A stretch of DNA of 64,000 nt from Chryseobacterium sp. LAM-KRS1. GTDB lineage: Bacteria > Bacteroidota > Bacteroidia > Flavobacteriales > Weeksellaceae. Where the stretch lies: NCBI RefSeq assembly GCF_013184525.1, contig NZ_JAAOIZ010000003.1:682001-746000 (forward strand), given 5' to 3'. The notes beneath the pieces were generated by a model. That model was not told the origin of the DNA. It was given only the letters and a program-made list of their open reading frames with translations, and ran no database searches. Positions 1 through 9,177 of the stretch are shown here, piece after piece. A program made the translations under genes and the position numbers. Each line of letters begins with the position of its first letter. Position 1 is the first letter of the stretch.

Positions 1-822
1 GAAGAGATTTATAGTTTTGCAAAAGAAAACAATATTGAATACAGAGAAGATGCGTCTAATAAAAAAAACGATTACCTAAGAAACAAAATCAGAAATGAAA
101 TTGTCCCGAAACTTCTTGAAACTAATGATCATTTTTTAGAAAATTTTAAAAAAAGCTCTTCTTACCTGAATCAGGCAAAAGATTTTATACAAAAACAAAT
201 AGAAGAAATAGAAAATAGTATTTCTACATTTAACCTGGAAAAGAGAATCCTATCAAAGCAAAAGCTGGCTAAAGGAAGTGATTTTATAAAGTTCGAAATT
301 TTAAAAAAATACGGATTCAACAAAGAAGAAGAAATCAGGAAAATTTTCACCGCCTCTACAGGAAGTTCTTTTTTTTCTAATGATTATCAACTGATGGTTA
401 ATCGGGATGAACTTATCATAATCAATAAGGTTGATAAAAAAGAGGAAGAACAGATAATTTTAATTGAAAAGTTTGATTTCAATAAAGTTTCAGTTGAAAT
501 CAATCTTGCCACATTCATTACAGACAGTAGTGAGCATAGCAAGAGTTTCAAATGGTCTTTTGATGCAGAACAGCTTCAATTCCCATTAATTTTAAGGAAA
601 AAAGAGGAAGGTGATTTATTTTATCCATTACTCTTTTCGGGAAAAAAGAAAGTTTCCAAGTTTTTTAAGGATGAAAAATTATCTATTTTAGCGAAGCAAA
701 AAATTTGGGTATTGGCGGACGGCAATAAAAACGTCTTAGGCATTATTCCTTACAGACAAGACAGAAGATTTGTGTGTACAGAAAAAACAAAGCATACCCT
801 AAACCTTTTTAATGAAAAGTAA
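1..822 (+). CDS. tilS: tRNA(Ile)-lysidine synthase TilS, 3' part (5' end outside window)
   Basis: TilS uses ATP and lysine to turn C34 of the CAU-anticodon tRNA-Ile into lysidine, so that it reads AUA codons. The frame is open from base 1 to the TAA at 820-822 (273 codons). The N-terminal PP-loop ATPase lies upstream of the window. Visible are the family segment NDYLRNKIRNEIVPKL near the left edge and, at the 3' end, the TilS C-terminal domain (R-x-x-GD-x-x-P, GKKKVSKFF, then R-x-D-R-R-F). dsbD starts 3 bp after the stop, so the two are probably co-transcribed. The identification rests on the C-terminal half only. Confidence 0.88.
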   Translation, partial: EEIYSFAKENNIEYREDASNKKNDYLRNKIRNEIVPKLLETNDHFLENFKKSSSYLNQAKDFIQKQIEEIENSISTFNLEKRILSKQKLAKGSDFIKFEILKKYGFNKEEEIRKIFTASTGSSFFSNDYQLMVNRDELIIINKVDKKEEEQIILIEKFDFNKVSVEINLATFITDSSEHSKSFKWSFDAEQLQFPLILRKKEEGDLFYPLLFSGKKKVSKFFKDEKLSILAKQKIWVLADGNKNVLGIIPYRQDRRFVCTEKTKHTLNLFNEK

Positions 823-825
823 AAA

Positions 826-2901
826 ATGAAAAGTAAATTTAAAGCATGGCTGTTATTAGCTTTGGTATTCTTATTTTCAGGACTCAATGCACAGATCAAA
901 AATCCTGTAAAATTCAAATTCACGATCAATGATCTGGGAAATAATCAATACGAGGCAGTTCTTAATGCAACGATGGAAAGTGGTTGGCATATTTACTCGA
1001 GAGATATTCCTGAAGATACAGGGATTCCCACAGAATATAAAGTTTCGGGAAAAAACATTGAACTGATTGGAAAATTTCAGGAAGTTGGAAAGAAGCATGA
1101 AGAATTCTCTGAAGCTTTTGGCGGAACGATTGTTTTCTATTCAAATTCGGCAGGCTTTAAACAAAAATTCAAACTTAAAGATCCTACAAAACCCGCAGAT
1201 GTCATCTCGGAGATCACTTATCAAACGTGTGATGACAGGGTATGTCTGGCTCCCAATACATTAGAATTCAATCAAAAGGTCACTCCAAAAGGAGCAACTG
1301 AAGAAGCAACCACTGAAGCTGTTTCAGAAACAGTTAAAGATTCTGCAAAAACGACTGTAACCGCTGTAGAAAATCCATCTAAAGACGAAATTGTCGTATC
1401 CCAGGTTTCGCATCTGGATCCTAAAAAATTGAAAATAGAAACAATAGATTTTAAAAAGCCTTTAACGGATTGTGGTACTAAGTCTTCAAAGGTTGATGAA
1501 AACTACTGGACCTATTTATTTTTAGGATTTATCGGTGGATTAATAGCCTTATTAACCCCTTGTGTTTTTCCAATGATCCCTCTAACGGTATCATTCTTTA
1601 CTAAAGGAAATAAAAATAAAGCCAAAGGAAAAAGAGATGCTCTTATCTATGGTTTTTTCATCCTGCTTATATTTGTATTGTTAAGTGTTCCGTTCCATTT
1701 AATTAATGGAATTGCAGGAAATATCTTTAATGAAATTTCAACAAGTGTTTGGCTTAATATAGCGTTCTTTATCATATTTATTTTCTTTGCCGGAAGCTTC
1801 TTCGGATACTATGATATTACACTACCAAGCGCTATTGCTAATAAATCATCTAAGGCTGAAGAGGCAGGAGGTATCATTGGAATCTTCTTTATGGCTCTTA
1901 CACTGGTAATTGTTTCCTTCTCATGTACCGGACCTATTTTAGGAAGTTTATTAGGGAGTGCTGTTACCGGATCTACCAATGTACCGATGTTGCTAACTTT
2001 TGCATTGGCTGGTTTTGGTTTGGCCTGGGCAATTATTTTCGGACTTTTAGCATTATTTCCTCAAGCTTTGCAGAGCCTTCCTAAATCAGGAGGATGGATG
2101 AATACAGTAAAAGTAGTGCTAGGTTTCGTGGAACTTGCATTGGCTTTAAAATTCCTGTCAAAAGCAGATCTTGTTTCTAAAACATTTTTATTAAAAAGAG
2201 AATTATTTATTGTTATCTGGATCATCATTACAATTGGTCTTGCTTTATATTTATTTGGACTGATCAGATTCCCTCATGATGATAAAAAAACCAAAATACC
2301 TATCACCAGAAAAATATTGGGAGTATTAGGAATTGGATTTGTAATCTATCTGATCCAGGGATTGATCCCTTCTGAGCGTCCAAAACTTCAGTTACTGAGT
2401 GGTATCCTTCCTCCGCTTAACGTTAGCTATTTCCATAATGAAAAGGACGGAATTCTGGGAATGCATCCGGAACATGACTTTTTCAGCGCTGTAGAATTAG
2501 CCAAAAAAGAAAACAAACCCATTTTGATTGACTTCACCGGATATGGTTGTGAAAACTGTAGAAAAATGGAAGAGTTTGTCTGGAGCGAACCCGACATTTT
2601 ACCAATCCTTCAAAACGATGTCATTCTTGCTTCTCTGTATGTTGACGACAAAGAAGAACTCCCGGAAGATCAGAAAACCAAAATTGATCTGGGAGACGGT
2701 CAAATTAAAAAAGTAAAAACAATCGGAGACAGATGGAGTTTATTCCAGCAGGTTAATTTCAATAACAATTCCCAACCCCATTACGTTTTGGTAACTCCGG
2801 GCGGAAAGGTTATCAACACTCCTGTATCAGGTTATATGCCGAAGGAGGAGTTTAAAAAATTCCTGGAATGCGGAGTAAATTACTACAAACAGAATAAATA
2901 G
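826..2901 (+). CDS. dsbD: Thiol:disulfide interchange protein DsbD
   Basis: DsbD moves electrons from cytoplasmic thioredoxin across the inner membrane to periplasmic thiol proteins. The 691 aa include a signal peptide (1 to about 22, ending LNAQ), a periplasmic alpha domain with the Cys pair C135/C140 (QTCDDRVC), a multi-pass membrane domain with the two redox Cys in TPC246VFP and SFSC367TGP, and a C-terminal thioredoxin-like domain with C575-E-N-C578. All three redox pairs are present, so the protein should be active. It begins 3 bp after tilS with no promoter box in between, and a strong hairpin terminator follows the stop. Confidence 0.93.
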   Translation: MKSKFKAWLLLALVFLFSGLNAQIKNPVKFKFTINDLGNNQYEAVLNATMESGWHIYSRDIPEDTGIPTEYKVSGKNIELIGKFQEVGKKHEEFSEAFGGTIVFYSNSAGFKQKFKLKDPTKPADVISEITYQTCDDRVCLAPNTLEFNQKVTPKGATEEATTEAVSETVKDSAKTTVTAVENPSKDEIVVSQVSHLDPKKLKIETIDFKKPLTDCGTKSSKVDENYWTYLFLGFIGGLIALLTPCVFPMIPLTVSFFTKGNKNKAKGKRDALIYGFFILLIFVLLSVPFHLINGIAGNIFNEISTSVWLNIAFFIIFIFFAGSFFGYYDITLPSAIANKSSKAEEAGGIIGIFFMALTLVIVSFSCTGPILGSLLGSAVTGSTNVPMLLTFALAGFGLAWAIIFGLLALFPQALQSLPKSGGWMNTVKVVLGFVELALALKFLSKADLVSKTFLLKRELFIVIWIIITIGLALYLFGLIRFPHDDKKTKIPITRKILGVLGIGFVIYLIQGLIPSERPKLQLLSGILPPLNVSYFHNEKDGILGMHPEHDFFSAVELAKKENKPILIDFTGYGCENCRKMEEFVWSEPDILPILQNDVILASLYVDDKEELPEDQKTKIDLGDGQIKKVKTIGDRWSLFQQVNFNNNSQPHYVLVTPGGKVINTPVSGYMPKEEFKKFLECGVNYYKQNK

Positions 2902-2921
2902 TTTACCAATTAAAATATTAC

Positions 2922-2952
2922 AGCCCTGTCAATTAAATTGACAGGGCTTTTT
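2922..2952 (+). terminator. Rho-independent terminator after dsbD
   Basis: A 13-bp perfect inverted repeat (AGCCCTGTCAATT at 2922-2934 and its complement at 2936-2948) is followed by T4. It ends the tilS-dsbD unit. Confidence 0.8.
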
Positions 2953-3036
2953 ACACTTATTAGAAAAATGTCTACACTTACTTATTGAAATAAATAAACC
3001 CAATAATTTTTATTTATTTTTAGAATAAAAGTATAC

Positions 3037-4563
3037 ATGAAAAATCTATTTTATCTTTTATTTTTCACTTTAAATTTTCTTTCTTTAAGCGCCCAGGCAC
3101 CTTCCATAGTATGGCAGAAGACTTTTGGAGGTACAGGTAGAGAAGAGTTTTTTGATATCCAGGCAACCAATGACGGCGGATACATCACTATTGGGGATAC
3201 TACCTCTTCAAATGGCGACGTAACTACAAACCATGGAAGCACAGACCTTTGGATTGTAAAAGTAAACAGTTCCGGTACCGTCCAATGGCAAAAAACGTAT
3301 GGCGGAAGCAATATAGACAGAGGATTTAAGATTCAGCAGACCACTGACGGCGGATATATCGCCATTGGATCCACAAGTTCTACGGATGGGGATATTATGG
3401 GAAATCATGGAGGATATGATTTATGGATACTTAAACTTGATGACTCCGGCAATATTGTATGGCAAAAAACACTGGGTGGTAGTGCTGATGAAGATGGAGT
3501 TGATATCCAGCAGACAAATGAAGGAGGATATATTGCTATAGGATCTACCTACTCTACAGATGGTGATATTACAAGTAATCACGGACAAAGGGATATGTGG
3601 ATCATCAAATTAGACAGTTCCGGAAATATACAATGGCAAAACACGTATGGTTTTCTTTATCAAGACGATGGAAATCAGATCAGGCAAACTCCGGATGGAA
3701 GTTATGTCGTTATCGGAAGTTACAACTTTTCTTCAACCGACACTTCGGATTTCTGGATTCTGAAATTAGACCCATCAGGAGTTGTTATCTGGGAGAAAAC
3801 ATATGGCGGAACATCAAGGGAAAACCCGTACGATATACAAAACACCAGTGATAACGGATATATACTTGTAGGCTACACTCAATCCAGTGATGGAGATATA
3901 ACAGGAAATCACGGTCAGGGTGAAGTATGGATGCTGAAACTCAACTCGTCAGGTGACCTGCAATGGCAGAAAACATTTGGAGGAACGTCTTCTGATTATG
4001 GAGAAGCCATCCAACGGACCTTGGATGGCGGATATATCATTGCCGGAAACGCCCAATCAACCAATGGAGATGTGACGGGTAATCATGGAAGCAGTGACTT
4101 CTGGATTATTAAGACTGACTCTTCCGGAAATATCATGTGGCAAAAATCGTTGGGAGGCACCAGTAATGAAATGGGCAGAAGTATTATAGAGATTGCTGAC
4201 GGGACCTATATTGTAGTTGGCGGAACCTATTCTACTGACGGGGATATCACCATTAATAAAGGGCTTAACGATGGCTGGATGGTAAAAATCCAAACTGAAC
4301 AGCTAAGTACCACAGAAAATAATATTAAAAACAATATTTCCTTGTATCCTAATCCTGCAAAAGATCTTATTTATCTGGATAACCTGCCTGCCGGAACTAC
4401 CATACAGATAACAGATATGTCGGGAAGAAAATTGCAAAGTCAAAAATATAATAATAAAAAAAGCTCTATTAATACCTCTCAATTAACCAATGGCATTTAT
4501 ATTATCCACGCTGAGCATAAGGGAAAAAATATTTTATCTGAGAAATTGATCATAGAGAAATAA
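3037..4563 (+). CDS. Secreted seven-repeat protein with T9SS type A sorting tail
   Basis: This 508-aa protein has a signal peptide (1 to about 20, SLSAQ). Seven tandem repeats of about 58 aa follow, with pattern GG...D-GYI-x-IG-x-T-S-DGD-NHG then WI-x-K-x-DSSG-x-x-WQK. Repeat 4 is shortened to about 52 aa. The C-terminus carries a type A T9SS sorting domain (SLYPNPAKDLIYL, then NGIYIIHA), so the product should be exported by the Por system. Seven similar repeats of this length suggest a seven-bladed beta-propeller (inference). No catalytic motif is visible. The gene is monocistronic, with dsbD's terminator upstream and exbD about 200 bp downstream. Confidence 0.8.
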   Translation: MKNLFYLLFFTLNFLSLSAQAPSIVWQKTFGGTGREEFFDIQATNDGGYITIGDTTSSNGDVTTNHGSTDLWIVKVNSSGTVQWQKTYGGSNIDRGFKIQQTTDGGYIAIGSTSSTDGDIMGNHGGYDLWILKLDDSGNIVWQKTLGGSADEDGVDIQQTNEGGYIAIGSTYSTDGDITSNHGQRDMWIIKLDSSGNIQWQNTYGFLYQDDGNQIRQTPDGSYVVIGSYNFSSTDTSDFWILKLDPSGVVIWEKTYGGTSRENPYDIQNTSDNGYILVGYTQSSDGDITGNHGQGEVWMLKLNSSGDLQWQKTFGGTSSDYGEAIQRTLDGGYIIAGNAQSTNGDVTGNHGSSDFWIIKTDSSGNIMWQKSLGGTSNEMGRSIIEIADGTYIVVGGTYSTDGDITINKGLNDGWMVKIQTEQLSTTENNIKNNISLYPNPAKDLIYLDNLPAGTTIQITDMSGRKLQSQKYNNKKSSINTSQLTNGIYIIHAEHKGKNILSEKLIIEK

Positions 4564-4760
4564 TACACAACCTCTTAATTAATCATAAAATATTAGTAAA
4601 ATCAAAAACACTAAGGCTTCTTTATGCTAAACATTTAATAAATTTTAAAAAATTGTGAGATTTTGAAAAATTAGGTACAAACTTTGTATGGATTCCTTCA
4701 GATAAAGAACAATAATTCAATCTTTGTCAAACAACCGTTTAACATTTAAAAATTGTACTT

Positions 4761-5276
4761 ATGGCTGAAGTTATCGCACAAGAAAAATCAGGAGGAAAAC
4801 AACGGAAAAAATTAATCCGCGTGGACATGACTCCAATGGTAGACTTAGGTTTTTTATTAATAACCTTTTTCATGTTTACAACCAATTTTACAAAACCCAA
4901 TGTAATGGATCTGGGATTACCTGCAAAAAGCCCAACTCCGCCAAAAAATGTAGTTGACAACAAAAACCAGGTTACATTTATTATCGGAAAGGATAATAGG
5001 ATATTTTATCATCAGGAGGCAAAAGGAGATTTAAACACCAGCAATCTCAAGGAAACCGATTATAATGGTGTTAATATTTCAAAAATCATTTCGAAGGCTT
5101 ACAATGACGCACCTATAAAAGATAATTTCACAATTATCATTGAACCTACAGATGATTCTAATTATAAAAATTTTGTAGATATGCTGGACAACATTGCCAT
5201 CTCTAAAAAGGAACGTTATGGAATCACCGACATGAAGCCTTGGGAAAAGAAAGTTTATGAAGAATTAATAAAATAA
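4761..5276 (+). CDS. Biopolymer transporter ExbD/TolR family protein
   Basis: ExbD-type subunits work with ExbB and TonB to pass proton-motive force to outer-membrane receptors. The 171-aa product has a short basic cytoplasmic N-terminus (KQRKKLIR), one transmembrane helix at about 28-46 with the conserved proton-carrying Asp (D28 in MTPMVDLGFLL), and a periplasmic domain. No exbB or tonB lies next to it, so its partner complex is encoded elsewhere. A weak hairpin terminator follows. The family is certain; whether it serves TonB or another motor is not. Confidence 0.88.
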   Translation: MAEVIAQEKSGGKQRKKLIRVDMTPMVDLGFLLITFFMFTTNFTKPNVMDLGLPAKSPTPPKNVVDNKNQVTFIIGKDNRIFYHQEAKGDLNTSNLKETDYNGVNISKIISKAYNDAPIKDNFTIIIEPTDDSNYKNFVDMLDNIAISKKERYGITDMKPWEKKVYEELIK

Positions 5277-5283
5277 AACATAA

Positions 5284-5309
5284 AGGGCATTATAATAATG
5301 CTCTTTTTT
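5284..5309 (+). terminator. Probable terminator after exbD
   Basis: The hairpin AGGGCATTA / TAATGCTCT (one G-U pair, 3-nt loop) is followed by T5. It has a modest stem. Confidence 0.5.
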
Positions 5310-5342
5310 ATTTACTTTTGAGAATACAATTTTTATTCTTCG

Positions 5343-5852
5343 ATGAAAAATATACTAATGATCGTGGCAATTACAGCCCTACTTTTTTCTTGTTCAAAAA
5401 AAGAAACACAATCAACCCCAAGCCAAACAGACAGCGTCAAAATTATCGATTCTATTAATGCTGCCCGTACAAAAATAAATGACAGCATTAGAAGTAAAAA
5501 CCATTTCAAAGACTTTAGCGGAGATCATCAATTCACGCATAATCTCATCAAAAAAGCAGGCTCTGTCAATTTCAAAAAAACAGAAGGTGAAAAGGATCAT
5601 TATAAAGTTCTTGGAGATATAAAATCAGGGAAAGATTATGTACATATTGAAGGCTATATGAAAGTTGTTTCCGACAAGCATATGAATTTCACAGGAAGTA
5701 TTTCGCAAAGCATCTCTGAAAACGAAAACGGGAAAATAGATATAAGAAAGGGTACAAAAACTTTCTTATCTAAAGACGGCGGAAAAACCTGGAGGCTTCA
5801 GGATATGGTAAACGGCTCAGGATTTGTAGACTATATCGATATTCACTTTTAA
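5343..5852 (+). CDS. Putative lipoprotein of unknown function
   Basis: The 169-aa product begins with a lipoprotein signal: MKN, a hydrophobic stretch and the lipobox LLFSC with Cys17, then a charged SKKE linker. After a Ser/Thr/Asp-rich segment there is a soluble domain of about 110 aa with no motif I recognise. The gene is 10 bp upstream of an alpha/beta hydrolase gene, so the two may form an operon. Confidence 0.65.
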   Translation: MKNILMIVAITALLFSCSKKETQSTPSQTDSVKIIDSINAARTKINDSIRSKNHFKDFSGDHQFTHNLIKKAGSVNFKKTEGEKDHYKVLGDIKSGKDYVHIEGYMKVVSDKHMNFTGSISQSISENENGKIDIRKGTKTFLSKDGGKTWRLQDMVNGSGFVDYIDIHF

Positions 5853-5862
5853 TTCTGAACAC

Positions 5863-6645
5863 ATGCTGAATTTTGAAAAAACAGGAAACGGAAAGGAAAT
5901 TTTAGTACTACTCCACGGCTTCATGGAAAATCTTTCTATCTGGAGTGATATGGAGCCGCACTTATCTAAAAATTTCACCCTTTTAAAAATAGATCTCCCT
6001 GGTCACGGAAAATCAGAAATTTTGGCTAACGTTCATACGATGGAGCTTATGGCTGATGAAGTAAAAAAGGTTCTAAACGATCAAAAGCTTGAAAAAGTTC
6101 ACCTGTTAGGACATTCTATGGGAGGCTATACTTCATTGGCATTTGCTGAAAAATTTCCCGAATCAATAAAAAGTCTTACCTTATTTTTTTCCACCTACTT
6201 TCCGGATGATGATGAAAAGAAAAAACAACGTATAAAAAGCTACAGAATTATTCAGGAAGCATTTCCTAATTATGCAAAGGCCGGAATTCCTAATTTATTC
6301 AACCCTAACGAAAGAGATATCCTTGAAGGCAAAATAGAAACAGCTCTGGAAATTGCACTTTCTACCAATAATATGGGAGCATTAGCCTGCGTAAAAGGAA
6401 TGGTAGAACGAACGGACAAAAAACATGTTCTGGAAAATCTTGAGGCTAAAATATTAGTCCTCTCAGGAAAGCATGATAATGCAGTAAAAACAGAAACAAC
6501 CATCAATAACCTTCCGGACAGGACGAATATAAAATCATACATTCTGGATTGCGGACATAACGGACATTGGGAAAAACCAGGCATTTGTGCAGAGATCATT
6601 AATACTGAACTTCTTCATAATATGCCGAAAAACTTAGTTTTATAA
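5863..6645 (+). CDS. Alpha/beta-fold hydrolase
   Basis: This 260-aa protein shows the fold's usual order: the oxyanion region LLHGFMEN near residues 15-22, the nucleophile elbow GHSMGG with Ser85, a helical cap in the middle, an acid strand (ILVLSGKHDN) and a catalytic-His region (CGHNGHWEKP) near the C-terminus. It has no signal peptide, so it is cytoplasmic. The substrate cannot be read from the sequence; esterase-like and MhpC/BioH-type hydrolases look similar. It lies 10 bp after the lipoprotein gene. Confidence 0.82.
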   Translation: MLNFEKTGNGKEILVLLHGFMENLSIWSDMEPHLSKNFTLLKIDLPGHGKSEILANVHTMELMADEVKKVLNDQKLEKVHLLGHSMGGYTSLAFAEKFPESIKSLTLFFSTYFPDDDEKKKQRIKSYRIIQEAFPNYAKAGIPNLFNPNERDILEGKIETALEIALSTNNMGALACVKGMVERTDKKHVLENLEAKILVLSGKHDNAVKTETTINNLPDRTNIKSYILDCGHNGHWEKPGICAEIINTELLHNMPKNLVL

Positions 6646-6772
6646 ACATTTAGGCTTTTTGTTTTCCAACACGAGCCATATTATTACTAAATACAGTCAA
6701 GCTATTTTATCCTCAATAAGCCCAATTAAGGTTCTGAAATTTCTTGTATATTAGTGAAGATTAATTTTCTCA

Positions 6773-7576
6773 ATGAGCTTATTCTCCTTCAACAAAAAGA
6801 AACCTGTAATCGGCTTGACACTTTCCGGTGGAGGCATGCGTGGAATTGCCCATATCGCTGTTTTAAAAGCACTGGAAGAATATAATCTTAAACCCGATAT
6901 TATTTCAGGAACCAGCGCTGGTTCTATTGTTGGCGCTTTTTACTCTTTCGGAAAAACGCCCGATGAGATGATGGAAATCGTTAAAAGCACCACTTTTTTT
7001 TCCAGGTCTTATTTAAAACTTTCCAAAAATGGCATTTTCAGCTCAAATTTTATTTTAAAACTATTTACAGATCACTTTCCTGAGGATGATTTTAAAATCC
7101 TGAAAATTCCTGTTTATGTGGCTGCAACAGAAATGACCCACGGCATTGTAAGCTTCTTTTCAGAAGGCCCCCTTTTTCAACCTCTTTTAGCATCTTCAAG
7201 CGTTCCGTTTATACTTCCGCCCGTAAGGATTGGTGAAAAAATATATGTAGATGGTGGCGTTTTAGACAATTTACCCATAGAACCAATCATTGATAAATGC
7301 GATTTCCTGATTGCATCACATGTGAATTCGATCAGTTATGATGAACTTAAAAAAATGAGTCTGCTAAAGGAATTTGATAGAATTCTCCATTTAGCCATTG
7401 CAAAATCGGTTTATTCTAAAGTGAATTCATGTAAGATCTTTCTTGATCCTCCTAAAATGACAAAGTTCAGCTTATTTAACAAAAAATATATGGATGAAAT
7501 GTTTCAGCAGGTGTATGAATATACATGTGCAGAACTGGAAGACAAGGGATACAGAAAATTAAAAATTGACAATTGA
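6773..7576 (+). CDS. Patatin-like phospholipase family protein
   Basis: Patatin enzymes hydrolyse acyl esters of lipids with a Ser-Asp dyad. This 267-aa protein has the oxyanion motif SGGGMRG, the nucleophile motif GTSAG with Ser48, and the dyad Asp in DGG at Asp160. No signal peptide, outer-membrane barrel or POTRA domain is present, so it resembles the short cytoplasmic or peripheral RssA-like group rather than secreted PlpD-type enzymes. It converges with nrnA across a 49-bp gap that has no clear terminator. Confidence 0.88.
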   Translation: MSLFSFNKKKPVIGLTLSGGGMRGIAHIAVLKALEEYNLKPDIISGTSAGSIVGAFYSFGKTPDEMMEIVKSTTFFSRSYLKLSKNGIFSSNFILKLFTDHFPEDDFKILKIPVYVAATEMTHGIVSFFSEGPLFQPLLASSSVPFILPPVRIGEKIYVDGGVLDNLPIEPIIDKCDFLIASHVNSISYDELKKMSLLKEFDRILHLAIAKSVYSKVNSCKIFLDPPKMTKFSLFNKKYMDEMFQQVYEYTCAELEDKGYRKLKIDN

Positions 7577-7625
7577 AGCCAGGTTTAATGCTATTTGATT
7601 CGTATCTTCCTTCTTCTGTTTCATT

Positions 7626-8633
7626 TTACAAATTCTCTTCAGCCACTCTGTTTTTAAATATTTCAAGGGTATCCGGTAAAGAATCATTTGATTTACCTCC
7701 TGCTGCGTTGATATGCCCTCCTCCATTGAAATACTTCCTTGAAAACTTATTAACATCAACATCATCTTTACTTCTGAAAGAAATTTTGATAAAATCTTCA
7801 TACAGGTCTTCCATGAAAAATGCAGACATCTTCACTCCGATAATACTCAATCCATAATTAACAAAACCTTCAGTATCTCCTTTTTGGAAGCCATATTCCT
7901 GAAGTTCTTTTCTTGTTAAGTATAAAACAGCTACTGTACCCTCATTTACCACTTCTATTCTTCCTAGTATCAGAGCTAAAAGATGCAGACGGGAAACGGT
8001 ATTGGTATCCCACGTATTAGATGTAATAACGGAAGGATCAGCTCCTTTTTCAATGAGGTTAGCAATAATACGGTGTGTCGTAGCGCTTGTTGAGCGGAAA
8101 CGAAACCCTCCTGTATCAGTCATGATCCCGGTATAAAGACACTCTGCAATATCTTTATTAACCAAATCCTCATCCTCCATTGCTTCAATAAAATGATAGA
8201 TCATCTGGGAAGTTGCAGGGATAATGGTATCTGAATATACATAGTCAAACTCTTCAGGCTGCTGATGGTGATCAATGAGAATTTTTTTTGCGGTAGCTTT
8301 TACCAGCCAGTCTCCAAGAATGCCAATTCGTGAAGGTGAATTGAAGTCTAGGCAAAAAATAACATCTGCATCATTAATAAGATCAAATGCAACCTTTCTT
8401 TTATATTCAGCAACGATATTCTTTCTGGCTTCAGGCATCCATTTCAAAAATTTAGGAAAATCATTAGGCACAACCACTTCTGCCATTATGCCTTTTGCGT
8501 GCAAATAATGTTTTAATCCTAAACTGGAACCAATAGCATCTCCATCCGGATTATAATGGGTAAGGATAACTATTTTATTTTCAGGCGTAAGAAGATTCTT
8601 TATTTCTAAAAGTTCAGTAGGTATAAACATCAT
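7626..8633 (-). CDS. nrnA: DHH/DHHA1 phosphoesterase, NrnA-type (nano-RNase / pAp phosphatase)
   Basis: NrnA-type enzymes degrade very short oligoribonucleotides and often dephosphorylate pAp. Motifs in order are HYNPDGDAIGS (metal site), the D-F-N motif in FCLDFNSPSR, the DHH triad (LIDHHQQP) and the DHHA1 motif GGGHINAAGG. The open frame extends up to 8687, but a -7 box (TATCTTTG, 8657-8664 on the minus strand) lies inside that extension. I therefore place the start at the ATG at 8633, or the adjacent ATG at 8630, giving a leader of about 20 nt and 335 aa. Confidence 0.88.
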   Translation of the reverse strand: MMFIPTELLEIKNLLTPENKIVILTHYNPDGDAIGSSLGLKHYLHAKGIMAEVVVPNDFPKFLKWMPEARKNIVAEYKRKVAFDLINDADVIFCLDFNSPSRIGILGDWLVKATAKKILIDHHQQPEEFDYVYSDTIIPATSQMIYHFIEAMEDEDLVNKDIAECLYTGIMTDTGGFRFRSTSATTHRIIANLIEKGADPSVITSNTWDTNTVSRLHLLALILGRIEVVNEGTVAVLYLTRKELQEYGFQKGDTEGFVNYGLSIIGVKMSAFFMEDLYEDFIKISFRSKDDVDVNKFSRKYFNGGGHINAAGGKSNDSLPDTLEIFKNRVAEENL

Positions 8634-8656
8634 TATGTTCTTTAAATTTGAGTCTC

Positions 8657-8664
8657 CAAAGATA
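8657..8664 (-). promoter_or_regulatory. nrnA promoter, -7 box
   Basis: TATCTTTG on the minus strand matches the Bacteroidota -7 consensus TAnnTTTG. It lies 23 bp upstream of the chosen nrnA start and rules out the longer frame. No clear -33 TTTG is seen. Confidence 0.65.
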
Positions 8665-8786
8665 GAGCTTTTAAATAAATGAGACATACATTAATTTAAA
8701 TAAGCTGAGGGGCCCTATTTATAGTGAACTTTTCTAATATCACCTTCAGAAACGCTTAAATTAATTTCAAAAAAAAACAATATAAA

Positions 8787-8817
8787 TTTGTAACTTCTAA
8801 AAAAATATTTATCTTTG
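8787..8817 (+). promoter_or_regulatory. rpmH promoter with full -33/-7 match
   Basis: TTTG (8787-8790), a 19-nt spacer and TATCTTTG (8810-8817) match the Bacteroidota housekeeping consensus. The leader to rpmH would be about 40 nt. Confidence 0.8.
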
Positions 8818-8861
8818 CAACCTGAAAAATAAATAGATAATTACGATTTAAATATATAGTA

Positions 8862-9020
8862 ATGAGTAAAAGAACATTCCAGCCATCAGAAAGAAAAAGA
8901 AGAAACAAACACGGTTTCAGAGAAAGAATGTCAACGCCAAACGGTAGAAGAGTTTTGGCTGCAAGAAGAGCTAAAGGCAGAAAGAGTTTAACGATAAGTG
9001 CATCTCGCGCTAAGAGATAA
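8862..9020 (+). CDS. rpmH: 50S ribosomal protein L34
   Basis: This 52-aa basic protein begins [19 protein letters not shown] and continues with the family hallmark [19 protein letters not shown]. The length is normal for Bacteroidota L34, although the gene is short enough to be missed by ORF callers. It has a consensus promoter upstream and a hairpin terminator downstream, so it is monocistronic. Neither dnaA nor rnpA is next to it, unlike in many other phyla. Confidence 0.97.
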   Translation: MSKRTFQPSERKRRNKHGFRERMSTPNGRRVLAARRAKGRKSLTISASRAKR

Positions 9021-9043
9021 TCTCGAAATTATCATATACAAAT

Positions 9044-9077
9044 CATGCTTGAAAAGAAGTTTTTCAGGCATTTTTTG
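9044..9077 (+). terminator. Terminator after rpmH
   Basis: The stem ATGCTTGAAAA / TTTTCAGGCAT (one G-U pair) is followed by a T-run. Confidence 0.75.
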
Positions 9078-9129
9078 TTGTTAAAATTTACTAAAATTTA
9101 GGTTCTTTAAGTTTCTTTTTTCTATTTTT

Positions 9130-9151
9130 AAAATCTGAAAAGATTTTTTTT
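9130..9151 (+). terminator. Second hairpin between rpmH and ftsE
   Basis: AAAATCT-GAAA-AGATTTT is followed by T4. It is AU-only and weak; it could be a back-up terminator or a leader element of ftsE. Confidence 0.35.
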
Positions 9152-9177
9152 AGAAATCGCCCTCTTAAAATTAAATT

